64,000 nucleotides of DNA from Serinus canaria (Eukaryota; Chordata; Aves; Passeriformes; Fringillidae): the NCBI RefSeq assembly GCF_022539315.1, contig NC_066326.1:8944601-9008600 (forward strand). The letters are read 5' to 3'. Under the pieces are notes generated by a model. That model was given only the letters and a program-made list of their open reading frames with translations, did not search any database and was not told where the DNA came from. Positions within the stretch are counted from its first letter, which is position 1, and each line of letters opens with the position of its first letter. A program made the position numbers and the translations under genes. This document shows, in pieces, positions 35,801 through 49,591 of this stretch.

Positions 35801-36692
35801 TGACATGGGTGGGGGGACTGGCTCTGTGTCCCTTGCCGCAGAGATGCCCGGCCCCGCCACCCCCGCCACCCCCGCCCGTACCTGAGGCGGGGAGAGCCAG
35901 GCGCACCCGCAGGCAGGGCTGGCAGGGCTGCGCGGGCAGGCACAGCCGGGCACGGCTCAGCGACAGGGCGGGCGGCTCCAGCGGCGGCCCGGGGCGGGAA
36001 GGGCGGCGGCAGCCGGGGCGGCTCAGCGTCCTGTCGGCTGCAGGGGGAGAGCAGACGGGGGGTGGCAGTGCGCCGGGGGTCCCGCAGGCAGCAGGGGGAA
36101 GGGGGAGAGCCCCGAGGAGTGCCGGGGAGGTGTAGTCGGAAGGGAGGTGCCCCGGGGCTCGAGAGTCCTGACAAACCGAGAGTCTCTGTGATTCGGAGTC
36201 CTCGGAAGCGGGCATCTTTGGGGGTCGGGAGTGCTCGGAAACAGGGAGCCCCGGAGATCCCGAGTCTTTGGAAACGGGGAGCCCCAGGAGCCAGGAAGTT
36301 TCGGGGAGCGGGAGTCCTCGGAAGCGGGGAGCCCGGTGCCCCGGAAACCTGGAGCGCCCCGCCCCCGCCCCCCCATCCTCCAGGTCCCAGTAGCCGCGGG
36401 CAGGGGAAGCCCCACCGTCCCGCCGCACCCTGGAGCCGGTATCACCGGGCAGGAGCAGCCCCGCGCTGACAGCCCTGCCCCGCCGCTACTCACCGGCGGC
36501 CCGGCACTCCTGCAAGCAAAGAGACACGGGGTGAGCGCGGCGCCGCCCGCCCCCCACCTTCCCCCGCCACTTCCCTTCCCCGGCGCTCACGAAGTTGGCG
36601 GAGACCCGGAGGCGGGTCACGGCGGCCCCTGTCCCGGACGGTAGCAGCAGCAGCAGAGCGGCGGCAGCGGCGAGCAACACCGGTCGCCCCAT
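32810..36692 (-). CDS. IL17RE: IL17RE, interleukin-17 receptor E
   Basis: Receptor chain that partners IL17RA for IL-17C at epithelia. Sixteen coding exons, from the start: 36591-36692, 36494-36509 (16 bases), 35882-36037, 35670-35776, 35472-35595, 35261-35400, 35111-35179, 34943-35009, 34667-34854, 34467-34514, 34306-34351, 34040-34188, 33900-33968, 33771-33822, 33596-33697, 32810-33417. In phase: 2043 bases, 680 residues (human about 667). Landmarks: Ala/Leu-rich signal peptide; VRLCHQLALECEEL; LPYEFLVPCLCIEA; SSVHFHDYS; DVHPQLCFR; VWRSDVHFARKQLLCPD; a transmembrane segment GLLGLVLALGLVVTVLLL; SEFIR domain with RRPVLLLYSPDSEEHLGLV, LPWLYAQ, GTVLLLWS and LAYFSRLC. The ATG lies only 142 bases from the JAGN1 poly(A) signal. 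It is a tandem paralogue of IL17RC: both end in a 608-base SEFIR exon entered in the same phase. Confidence 0.93.
36195..36340. repeat. degenerate minisatellite in an IL17RE intron
   Basis: About four imperfect copies of a 34- to 50-base unit containing GGAGTCCTCGGAAGCGGGGA. They lie in the IL17RE intron between the 16-base exon and exon 35882-36037. Confidence 0.6.
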
Positions 36693-36833
36693 GGCCGAGC
36701 GCCGCCGCTCCCCCCCCCGCCCCGGGCCGGCCCCGCCGCATTCCTCCACCGGCACGTGCGGCCCCGCCGGCCCCCCCACCCCGCCAGGCGGCGCTTCCTG
36801 CGGCGCAGACACGCGTGGGAGAGCGGACGGTGC
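36693..36833 (-). promoter_or_regulatory. compact IL17RE promoter
   Basis: Only about 140 bases separate the IL17RE ATG from the JAGN1 poly(A) signal, so the IL17RE promoter must lie here or inside the JAGN1 3' UTR. A CACGTG E-box sits at 36753-36758 and CpG density is high. Confidence 0.55.
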
Positions 36834-36839
36834 TTTATT
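36834..36839 (-). terminator. JAGN1 poly(A) signal AATAAA (minus strand)
   Basis: TTTATT on the plus strand, about 220 bases beyond the JAGN1 stop codon. Confidence 0.8.
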
Positions 36840-37057
36840 TCCATAGAGCAACGCGCGGAGGAAGGGGCACGCACCCCAGGGACCCTCCACGGCCCCGGCC
36901 CTCGGGGGTCTCCCCCTTGCATGCGAGCCCGGGGCCGTGGCTCAGACACCTACCCCGTGGTCCCCGAGGATCCCCCACCCACCGGAGCTGCGCCAGCGCT
37001 GCCCCACAGGACTGAACTGCAGAGCTTCAGCACCTCACAGAGCCCACCCATCCCCAC

Positions 37058-39870
<2,813 letters not shown>

Positions 39871-39925
39871 GAGCCCTAGTGCTGCAGGGGGACACCCACT
39901 CGACCCTTCTGCTCTCTGTCAACCC

Positions 39926-39931
39926 ATTAAA
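39926..39931 (+). terminator. RPUSD3 poly(A) signal ATTAAA
   Basis: Common hexamer variant 56 bases after the RPUSD3 stop codon. Confidence 0.65.
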
Positions 39932-40244
39932 ATCCCCCCCTGTTTTCTGGGTGGCCCAGCACTCAGTTCTTTTCTTGGCACACAGAGGATGCATTTCTCC
40001 TGGCTGTCCCTCTGGGGGCACCAGCCCTGCCACCACTCTCTGCCTACCCTGGTTCCTAGTGCAGCAGTGTCATCACCCAGCACAGCTCTGCCTGGTAGGG
40101 GCTACCATAGGCAGGAGCAGAGGCACCTTTTCCTGCCTGCTCTCTGCCCTGGCAGCCCCAGTTCCCACCCACAGCCCCATCCCAGGGGCAGTCCTACCCC
40201 TCCCCACAACTCTCACACACAGAAGGTCCAAGACAGACTCCTTA

Positions 40245-43200
40245 TCACAGAATCATTTTAAAGCGCGGGAGGAGCTGGGTACCACGACACAGCAGTGGGA
40301 TCTCTTTGGGATCAGAGGCAGCCGGTGTTGGCTCAGCAAGGACAGGCAGGGTGTTGTCCACTCCTGGGGCTGTCTCAGTGTCCCAAGTCTTCTGCTTCCC
40401 ATTGGGAGCTGCTGTGTCCTTCTGCTCCAGGCACGAGGTCCCGGGGCTCTGTGCAGACTGAGGTTGTTGTGGGGGCTTGGCAGGAGGGAAGGAGCGTGCA
40501 GAACCTTGGGTTAGCCAGGAGTTTCTGGGGGTTCCCCGGGGTGGTGGCATTGGCACCCAATTCAGGGGGCAGCCATTCATCCGGGGCTGTTCAGGCAGGT
40601 GACCCAGCCGTGGCAGCCCCTGGCTCCCAGCAGAGGAGGCCCGAGGCTTTGGTGGTGCTGGGGGGTCAGAACTGATGTAAGGGCAGCGGCTCTGTTGCTC
40701 CAGAGGAGGCAGCTTCTTTGTTGCTGCTCTGGGCTGGGTCCCCTGGGTGGTTCTGCCTTCTGGGGACACAGAGCGCTTGGAGGCACTGGGCACCATGGTA
40801 GGAGATCGATGCCGTGCTCTCCAGGGCACCTGGGTGGTTCTGCCCCCTGGGGACACAGAGCACTTGGAGGCACTGGGCACCATGGTAGGAGATCGATGCC
40901 GAGCTCTCCAGGGCACCTGGGTGGTTCTGCCCCCTGGGGACACAGAGCACTTGGAAGCACTGGGCACCATGGTAGGAGATCGATGCCTTGCCCTCCGGGG
41001 CACCTGGGCACTTCTGCCCCCTGGGGACAGGGAGAGCTTGGGGGCACTGGACACAGAGATGGAGAAATGACGCTGTGCTCGCTTGCGTATATGGGTGGCT
41101 CTGGCCCTTGGGGACACAGGGAGCTTGCGGTCACCGGGCACAGTGGTGGAGAAATGGCGCTGTGTTCGCTTGGGTACGCGGCCGTCTCTGGCCCTTGGGG
41201 AAGCAAGGTCCTGGAGAGTATTGGCCATGGTGGGGGGCTGGTCCTGGGCTTGCTCTTGTGCTGACTGGAGGCTCTTCAGGGAACAGCCTTTGACCAGCAG
41301 CTTCACACGTCCTGACAGAAGCTTGGGCACAGCTGCCTGCAGAGATACAGCAGGTAGTAGGGGGGCTCAAGGTGTCTGGGGGGTATGTGGCTCCCATCCT
41401 CCCAGCCTACCTCCTTGTAGATGAGCTCAAACGCTCCAATGGAACAGGTGGGGTTGTCCTTGCGGTCAATCACGAGGCACAGCGTGTCCCGCTGGACATT
41501 GGCACAGAGCTGTCGGGTCACTGATGAGGAGGGGCTCATGGTGGGGCAGGAGTTGATCTCCAGCAGCCAGGGCTGGAGGTCCTCCCCAACCACAAAGTCA
41601 GCCCCATAGAGCTCGAAGTTGCCCTTGCGGAAGTGCACCCGGTCTTGGGCGCTGCGCAGAGCATTCAGGATTGCCGCCTTCATGCCGGGCACCAGCACCT
41701 TGTGCCAAGCATCCTCCTGCCCCACCTGTGCCAGGTATTCCTGGAACTGCTTGTTTGACCAGATCTTGTCAGGGGGCACACGGGGGTCCTGGTCTGGTGA
41801 CGTCTTGTACCACTTCTGGACGGAGACGTTGCAGAGGTGCCTGGCACTGGAGCAGGGAGAGTGGGGCTGGGTCAGGGGGGTGCCAGGGTGCTGGGCTGTG
41901 GGGAGCCAGGGTGGGGGCACTCACCGCTCCAGGTGATGCAGGGAGAAGGGCCGGGAGCAGAAGCGCAGGTAGCAGTCTTGGTAGAACCAGACGGTCAGTG
42001 GCTTCCAGTCAGTCACAACAAACCATTGCCGGATGTCGAATTTGGTGCCAAAAATGGTCAACATCCGTTCCACATACTTCTGCACCACCCATCTGCCCAC
42101 CTGCACCGAGGGTGCTGTGCAGCTCCATGCCAGCTGCAGCATCTCCTCCAGCCGCGTCATGCAGACAATGCCTGGGAAACAGGCATCATAGTGGGAACCC
42201 TCCTAAATGGGGAGTTTCTCTGTGCTCCCCACTTCCTCCAGCCTTACCCCTGCCTTGGGATTCAGCACCAGGCTTGAGGATCCAGACGTTGAGCTTGCCC
42301 TCCATGTCAAGCTGGGGCAACTTCTCTGCCAGGCTCTGCAGCAGGTTCTGGCACTGCTTCCGCTGCTGCCTGGTCAGCATCAGCCCTGCCCCCTCACTGT
42401 GGGGGGAAGGGGACCTCAGCAGCAGCCCTGCCATGGTGCCCCTGTCCCCCCATCCCAGTCAGCACTCACTGTGCCACACGGTAGTATTGCTGCAGGAAGT
42501 TGTCCCAGTCGATGCATGTCCTGCAGGGGGACGGGGTGTTCCTGTCGATGTCCTCGTGCTGCAGCACGCCCAGGTGCTGCTTACAGACCTCCAGGGCTTC
42601 CTCCACCAGCTCAGGGTACAGGGGGGAGCCTGGCTGTGCTGTGGAATGCTTGGGGTGAGAGATGTGACTCCTATGCCAGCTTTGGGGACAGAGCCTCCCT
42701 GTGGGATGGGTGGCTTTGGGTGCATGGGGATGGGATTGGGAGCAGAGCACCCATGAGCTGGGCTAGTAGGAGTGGGGGATCCCAGGCCACAGCCATGAGC
42801 AGAGGCTGTGCCTCCAAGCTCAGCCATCAGTTGTCCCTAACTCTGTACTTTCTGCCATCATCCCCAGGCCCAGCTCCATGTACTCACCTTCCCCCTTGGC
42901 AGAGTCTGGGACCTGCTCAGTCCTCACTGGCCTGTCCCCAGCCTCCTCCAGGGCCAGTTTGAGCAGACTGCGTGCTGCTGTCAGGCGGAAATCCTCTGCA
43001 AGAGGGAGGCATCATCCCCAGCCAGTCCTGCACAGGACATCGGAGCGGTGGGAGCACAAGGAAGGACAGGAGGGCAACAGCCTTCAGCTCACCAATGAAA
43101 GCTTCTCGATCATCTCTGGTCCCCAGCCGGTAGCACCGGGGGAAGAAGGTGTTGGGGTCAGCTTGCTCAATCCACGGCAGGTTTTGTAGGCTGAGGCACA

Positions 43201-44139
43201 GCCCCTCCTGTTTAGAGGAAGTTGTCAGTCTCTACTGGACCCCATCCCCCTCCCCAAGGGCTCCAGCCTCCCACCTTGGTGGTGAATGCATCCACCCGGG
43301 CATAGTGGTTCAGCACGCTGTTGTCCTGCATCAGCTGACGGTCAACGGCCTCAAGGAAGTTGGTCCAGATGAAGTTTGGCAACTGGTCCCGTGCCAGGTA
43401 GGACTGGCGGAGGGAGGAAGCCAGGGTGGGACACAGAGCCCCCATCCCAACCTCATGCCCTGTCCAAGGCAGAGCTCAGCCCCAGCCCTCTCTGCTAACC
43501 ATGAGGTCATGGATGCCGTGTGGGTCCTCATCACACTGATCTTCCTCCTTCTCAGCAGGTAGCCACGGGTATTGCAGGGGGTCTGTGGTCCCCAGAAGAG
43601 GCTGTGCCCCACCACGTGGGTTCAGCAGCACCTCCCTCTGCCTAGCACTACCATGACTTGGCCTTGTCTGCAGCCGCTGCTTGTTTTGGTCACCACATTG
43701 CTGCTCCTGCTGCCTGCCCGTGCGGGGCGCCTTCCTCTCCACCCAGCCCCGGGCTCGCAGCAGGCGACGGATGATGGGGTAGGGGCCCTGTACCATGAAG
43801 ATCTTCTTCTCCTGTGCAGAGACCAGTGGGCTCAGCCTGCCCCAGTCCTTGTTCCTCTGGCTCAGCTCTCCTGAGCCAGAAATGCAATAAATGCATGCAG
43901 GTAGCATTTGAGGGGTGTGAAATCAGGTCCCTCACCTTAATGGCCATCTCCACATGCAGCTTAGCCTTCTTGATCTGCTCAAGGCTAAGCAAGCGCTGGC
44001 AGCGACCCCGGTGCCTGGTGGTGGTGGTTGCTGAATGCCCTATGAGGACAGCCCTGTCTGAGCCCACTGTCCCCACATCCCCAGTCCCACAGGGCAGGCA
44101 CGGAGAGGTAGAAAGCACTGACCTGCCTGTCTCTGACAT
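40245..44139 (-). CDS. TTLL3: TTLL3, tubulin monoglycylase
   Basis: Tubulin-tyrosine-ligase-like enzyme that adds the first glycine of tubulin glycine side chains, chiefly in cilia. Exons from the start: 43936-44139, 43500-43811, 43275-43403, 43093-43207, 42888-42995, 42470-42638, 42248-42396, 41925-42171, 41411-41846, 40245-41336; 2961 bases, 986 residues. Landmarks: [17 protein letters not shown] at the N-terminus; [19 protein letters not shown]-grasp/TTL core with [61 protein letters not shown] and [14 protein letters not shown]. The last exon is a basic, Ser/Pro-rich tail containing a 29-residue tandem repeat. The ATG at 44139 is the most upstream in-frame one; the true start may be shorter or lie in another exon. 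The exon-41846 acceptor has a second in-frame AG six bases on; the first matches the family length. Confidence 0.88.
40761..41195 (-). repeat. five 87-bp tandem repeats within TTLL3 coding sequence
   Basis: Copies at 40761-40847, 40848-40934, 40935-41021, 41022-41108 and 41109-41195, with a partial sixth starting at 41196. Each is exactly 87 bases (29 codons), so copy changes keep the frame. The first three copies by coordinate are nearly identical; the last two share about half their positions with them. The encoded unit includes [14 protein letters not shown] and [10 protein letters not shown]. Confidence 0.95.
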
Positions 44140-45073
44140 GACCTTTGGGTGCTTGAAAGGGTAGTCTCTGACCTGCTGGGCCTTGTGCTGCCAGCATCCC
44201 AGCTGCAGTGCACAGTCCCAGGATACCCCTCTGTATCCTTGTCCCCAGCCTCCTGGGCCATGAGGTGGCTGAAGTGTACCCTGCTCAAGTATTGTCCCTG
44301 TCTGGGGGACTGTGTGCCTGCAGTGCTGCTCTCTGGGTCACATTGTCCCATGGCAGCCTGAGGAGAGCTGTGGGTGGCTCTTCCTCCTCTCTGCCAAGCA
44401 GCTTGGCCTATTCCTCTGTCCTGCTGGGGGCTTAAGTCGGAGTCCAGCACGGGACATGGCCTCTGAACCCCAGTACCACTGATGCTGGAACGCAGGATAT
44501 GGCTCCCCCAACGCCAGTACCACTGTGATGTCACAGCCCTAGCTCCAGCCACCCCGATGGCTCCACTGCACACAAGGGGGGGACACAAAAAGCCTCCTAT
44601 GTCCACAGCCAACCATCCCCCACTCAAACCTCACACCCTTTTGTGCCCCACAACCCAAGCCCCTTGCTGCCCCCAGGCCAACTTCAAGTCCTTTCATACT
44701 CTCCTGACACCCCCCATGGTCCCTCACACACCATCAGGGCTGACCCCACCATTTGCTGTTGCTGCACTGTGCCCTTCCAGTTCCATTCCTGCTCCCATTC
44801 CATGCCCTCCCCCCATCCCCCAGTCTGGCCCAGAGCGGCGGGAGGGAGGAGACGAGGCGGTGGGTACAGCAAACAAGACCGTTTAAAAAACAAGACGAGA
44901 CAGAGGCAGCGGCCGGGGCCGCGCTGCCGCAAGCAGGGGCTGCTCCCGCCCAGCCCAGAGAGGGACGGACAGGGCCCGGCCCCGCCCAGCAGTCCTCGAG
45001 AAACGGGAGCAGGCACAGGCACAGTGCCCGGTGGGCACAAGCACAGGGGAGCCACGGGGTCCTGCACCACGGC
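44140..45073 (-). other. ARPC4 3' UTR and spacer to TTLL3
   Basis: About 930 bases between the ARPC4 stop and the first TTLL3 codon. No additional gene is seen. I found no minus-strand AATAAA or ATTAAA here, so the ARPC4 3' end is not located. A weak duplication of about 44 bases (CCAGTACCACTG recurring near 44471 and 44512) is present. Confidence 0.55.
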
Positions 45074-46716
45074 CTAAAACTGGAGAGAAAACACACAGCT
45101 GTTAGTCCCTGCTTGCAGCGCTCTGAGAACCTTCACCACCCTCCTGGCACCTGGGATGGCCACTGCTCACAGAGATCTGTGCTCAGCTTCTCCTGCTGCC
45201 TCCCCAGGTAATGCACATCCATCTCAGCACCCACCAAAAGGGTCTCATCCCCTAAGGCTGCTGCTGCCACTGAGCAAGCTCTGGGGGGTCTCAAAAGCTG
45301 GTACTTCATGAGCAAAGGGGATACAAGTGCCTTTGGCATCCTTTCTTCCCTGTCCCAAAGAGGTTCCTTGGGCAGGGTGTCACCCTGTCCTCACTAATGG
45401 GACTGAGGGGCTCTGGGCACAAGGGCCACATGGCCTTTGATCCCACCCCACTCCCAAAATCAGAGACCACCTCCTCCCATTTCAGAGTCTCACATTCTTA
45501 AGGAACTCCTCTGCCACAATGCGGGCCCTCGCATTGACAGAGAGTTTCATCTCGCTGATTTCCTTGTCAATCTCCTCCATGAAGTGGATGACAAAGTCCA
45601 CCAGCTTGTGCTTGTACATCTGCTCCGTGTGGAAGTTTGTGATCAAGAAGCTGATATCATAACCCTGCACAAGAGAGAAGCACCCTATGGTTTAGCATCC
45701 AAACCGCTGGCCATGCAAGCTCACATCCCAGTTCTGCACTGGACACCCTCCCAGTGCCACGAGCAGAGCCAAGAGTTGCTTTGTCCCCTCCCCGTCACCT
45801 CACCTCCACGGGCTTCCTGCGCAGAATAAAGAAGTTCTCAGCCCTCATCATCATAAAGCGCATGAATTTGTGGCACAAGATCTTCTCGATCTCATCAGCC
45901 TGGAGAGAGAAAAGGGAAGTGAGGCTTCCCCACAGGCTGAGCTGCCAGCCCCCAGCCCGAACCCCCCTCACCTGCTTCACGGCGATGCTGACGCGCACAG
46001 AGTTAATGGAGCCCTCGATGAGCACCTTCTCCTTCTCGTTCCTGCTGATGATCACCGGCTGCAACAGCAGCTCTTTGCTGCTCCTGCGAACAGAGGGAGG
46101 GCAGGAGTGACTCAGAAGGAAGCATTTACTGTGGGAAACAGGGAAGGGGAGCCGCAGGGATCAAGGGCATGTGGGGGCTTTGCTACAGGATGCTCCCGTG
46201 ATCCGAAGATGTTCCTCCTCAGGGCAGACACCCCTTCGGTCCCAAGATAGATCCCCTTCCTCCTTCCCGCAGTTCCCCGCTCCCTGCCGGCACCGACTGT
46301 GTGCCTTAGGGCTAGGGGTGGCCAACGCACGGCAGGAACAGCCCACGGGCCCCACGGCGGGCAACCAGGGTTCCGCAGGGCGCTCTTGCTGTTCCCTCCC
46401 GCCCCCGTACCTGACTTCCACCTCGGGCTTGTTGTGCCGCTCCACCACCTGCGAGGAGAAGTTCTCCAGGCACAGCGCGGCCTGCAGCGTAGCGCGCACC
46501 GCGTTCAGGTACGGGCGCAGCGTGGCAGTCTGCAGGGACACGGCGGCGGCATCAGACCCCCGACCGGAGCCCGGAGTCTTGTCTTTCCCCCTGCCCCAGC
46601 CCTCGCCTAGCAGCCCGCAGCCCCCGCAGCTCCTCTCACTCCGCCGGCCCCGGTTCCGACCCTCCCCAGCCTCCCCGCTGCCACCGCCCCTCACGGGGCA
46701 CCCCCCGCCCTACCAT
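45074..46716 (-). CDS. ARPC4: ARPC4, Arp2/3 complex subunit 4 (p20)
   Basis: Structural core subunit of the Arp2/3 actin-nucleating complex. Six coding exons, from the start: 46714-46716 (ATG alone), 46411-46529, 45972-46083, 45804-45899, 45494-45664, 45074-45079 (one Phe codon and the stop). They give 168 residues, the human length. The sequence is almost identical to human: [91 protein letters not shown], and the end AEEFLKNF. Coordinates run to the start codon only; the 5' UTR extends right into a promoter shared with TADA3. Confidence 0.97.
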
Positions 46717-47384
46717 GGTGGCAGCGGAGCTCCGGTCCGGCCAGGCGGAAGTGGCTGATCACCTCTTCCGGGATGCGCGGCACCTCCCACTGCGGCGAGA
46801 GGGAGGGGGGGCGGCGGGAGGCTCCCGCCCTGCGGCCTGGCCCCCCCGCGGCACGGAGCCGGGTGGCGGCGGCGAGACTTCGCACGGCTCCCCCTGCGCC
46901 GTGCCGCGCTTGGTACGGGCCTGTCAGCGCTTCCATATTAGGGAAGAGAGATGGAGGGCGGGCTAGGCCAATAAGCGGCGGCGCGGGGCGCGGAGCGGCC
47001 AATGGGCAGCGAGGGGTGGGGCGCCCGCGGGGCCGGAAGGGGCGCCCGGCCCAGACCCGGCCCCGCGGCCTCCGCTGCGCCCCGGGCCCGCCCCCGCCTC
47101 GTCCCCGCAGCCCCCCGGTGATCCCCCTCCGGTTCCCTTGGGTGATCCCCCACCGGGTTCCTCGGCGCCTCGGTGATCCCTTGGCTTGTTCCCTCAGCGC
47201 CCTGGTGATTCTCCCCACGTTCCTCTCAGCGCCCCGTTGATCCCCTATCCCAGTTCCACAGAGCCCCGATGCCCCCCGATCCTCCGTAGCCCCTCACTCC
47301 ACTCCATTCTCTCCCTCCTTCCTCCGGCTCCCCCGTGTTCCCGTCGGTCCCCCAGAGCCCACTCGGTGCCCGGTCCCCACCGCC
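46717..47384. promoter_or_regulatory. bidirectional ARPC4/TADA3 promoter (CpG island)
   Basis: A 668-base CpG-rich interval between divergent start codons. CCAAT boxes at 46968-46972 and 46999-47003 lie near the middle, 31 bases apart. No TATA box was noticed. Confidence 0.75.
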
Positions 47385-49591
47385 ATGAGCGAGCTGAAGG
47401 ACTGCCCGCTGCAGTTCCATGACTTCAAGTCGGTGGACCACGTGAAAGTGTGCCCCCGCTACACGGCCGTGCTGGCCCGCTCGGAGGACGATGGCATCGG
47501 CATCGAGGAGCTGGACACGCTGCAGCTGGAGCTGGAGACGCTGCTGTCCTCTGCCAGCCGCCGCCTTCGCGTCCTGGAGGCTGAGACACAGGTGCTGGGG
47601 CCGCGTTGGGTCAGGGATGGACTCTCTGTCTGGCTGCTTCCCACCGAGGGGTTGCCTCTGGTGTGCCCCTGCCCAGCGCTGGGCACAGGACCTGATGGGA
47701 CACCACTCTTTTCTAGATCCTGACAGACTGGCAGGATAAGAAGGGCGACCGGCGTTTCCTGAAGCTGAGCAAGGACCACGATGTGGGCACCTCTGTAAAA
47801 CATGGGAAGCCCAAGAAGCAGAAGCTGGAGGGCAAAGGGGGCCATGGGACTGGGCCTGGGCCCGGCCGGCCCAAGTCTAAGAACCTGCAGCCCAAGATCC
47901 AGGAATATGAGTTCCAGGATGATCCCATTGATGTACCCCGCATCCCCAAAAATGATGCTCCAAACAGGTGTGTGGGTGTTGGGAGGCATTGGGATCATCT
48001 TTCTCCTTCCTTGGAGCACATGGCACGAGGGCTGCCTCTAGCCTGAGAGAAGAGGGGCCACAGGGGGAAAGGGGACCTGTGTCACCTTCTACATGCTCCC
48101 CTGCAGCTCCCCCTCACAGTTCATCCATACTTGCAGGTTCTGGGCATCGGTGGAGCCGTACTGTGCCGATCTCACCAACGAGGAGGTCAGAGTCCTGGAG
48201 GAGCTGCTCAAGCCGCCGGAGGACGAGGCTGAGCATTACAAGGTGAAAAGATCCTAAGCCCCTTCCTCTACCCTCTCTCTTCGTCCCCTCTGGCACTTCA
48301 CAGTGACTGTTCCTGCCTGGAATGCTGCCGTGGCACTGGTGAGTTGGGAGGCAAGGCAGAGGCTGCAGGAGCTGTGCTGAGCCTTGCTCTTGCAGATTCC
48401 ACCACTGGGGAAGCATTACTCCCAGCGCTGGGCACAAGAGGACCTGCTGGAGGAGCAGAAGGATGGAGCCCGGGCTGCAGCTGCTGCTGACAAGAAGAAA
48501 GGTGTCCTGGGGCCGCTGACTGAGCTGGACACTAAAGGTGCCCCAATCCCACCCCTGCCTTTGCCCAGAGGGGCTGGGAGTGCTTGTGCCCAGTGGAGCC
48601 AAGCCCAAGAAAGGCTGAGGTTGCCTTGCCCCACTGCTCATCCCTGTGTCTTTGTGATTGCTTTTTCCTCTCTCCTGCTTCCTCCCAGATGTCGATGCCC
48701 TCCTGAAGAAGTCAGAAGCCCAGCACGAGCAGCCAGAGGATGGGTGTCCCTTTGGTCCACTGACACAGCGTCTCCTGCAGGCCCTTGTGGAGGTGAGGAG
48801 CTCCAGTGGTGCTGTGCCATGGTGACCAGGCACTGTAGGGCATTGTTGTCAAAATCCAGCACTGTAACCCTTCCCTCGTGCTCTCTGTGCTAGGAGAACA
48901 TCATCTCCCCTGTTGAGGACTCCCCCATCCCTGAGATCACTAGCAAGGACTCGGGAGCTGACGGTGCTGGCACATCTCCCCGCAGCCAGAACAAGCCCTT
49001 CAGGTGAGCAGCTGAGGCAGGCCCAGAGCTCAGCACTGCCCGTGGGTGCACCGAGCGCGCTGCTGGCTCCCTGCCACTGTGAGTCACAGGGAGCAAAGGG
49101 CGTGTGGTGGGCAGCAGCCACTCTCCACTCTGGCAGTGTCCCCCACACCAAGTCACTGGAGGGGCGGATCAAGGAGGAGCTGGTGGCCCAGGGCCTGCTG
49201 GAGTCAGAGGACCGTCCGGCTGAGGACTCGGAGGATGAGGTGCTGGCTGAGTTACGCAAGAGGCAGGCAGAGCTGAAGGCGCTCAGCGCACACAACCGCA
49301 CCAAGAAGCACGAGCTGCTGAGGTGAGAGCCAGCGGGCTGGGATGGGTGCAGGGAGGGGGCTGCCTGGCAGGGCCTGATGCCCCCCTGTGCCCCCCAGGC
49401 TGGCCAAGGAGGAGCTGCACCGACAGGAGCTGCGGCAGCGTGTCCGCATGGCTGACAACGAGGTGATGGATGCATTCCGCAAGATCATGGCTGCCCGGCA
49501 GAAGAAGCGCACGCCCACCAAAAAGGAGAAGGACCAGGCCTGGAAGACCCTGAAAGAACGGGAGAGCATCCTCAAGCTGCTGGATGGGTAG
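47385..49591 (+). CDS. TADA3: TADA3 (ADA3), SAGA/ATAC acetyltransferase adaptor
   Basis: Adaptor linking GCN5/PCAF to the SAGA and ATAC complexes. Eight coding exons: 47385-47591, 47717-47967, 48137-48242, 48396-48537, 48689-48792, 48894-49003, 49137-49322, 49399-49591; 1299 bases, 432 residues, exactly the human length. The start MSELKDCPLQFHDFKSVDH follows CCGCC. Further landmarks are SEDDGIGIEELDTLQLELE, RFWASVEPYCADL, KIPPLGKHYSQRWAQEDLL, ENIISPVEDSPIPEI, the acidic SEDEVLAELRKRQAELKAL, and the C-terminal ADA3 region RMADNEVMDAFRKIMAARQ ending SILKLLDG. Nearly every residue agrees with mammals. Confidence 0.97.

Noticed and set aside
40761..41195. Regularly spaced repeats resembling an array with spacers
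   Set aside because: The units are contiguous with no unique spacers, lie in coding sequence of a vertebrate gene and are not a CRISPR array.
40599..41264. Plus-strand 221-codon frame with a repeated peptide
   Set aside because: Antisense of the TTLL3 last exon; the repeat is the same 87-bp array read backwards. The TTLL3 frame is supported by splice phase and homology.
41671..42756. Plus-strand 361-codon frame
   Set aside because: It runs across three TTLL3 exons and their introns on the other strand, with no start context or similarity.
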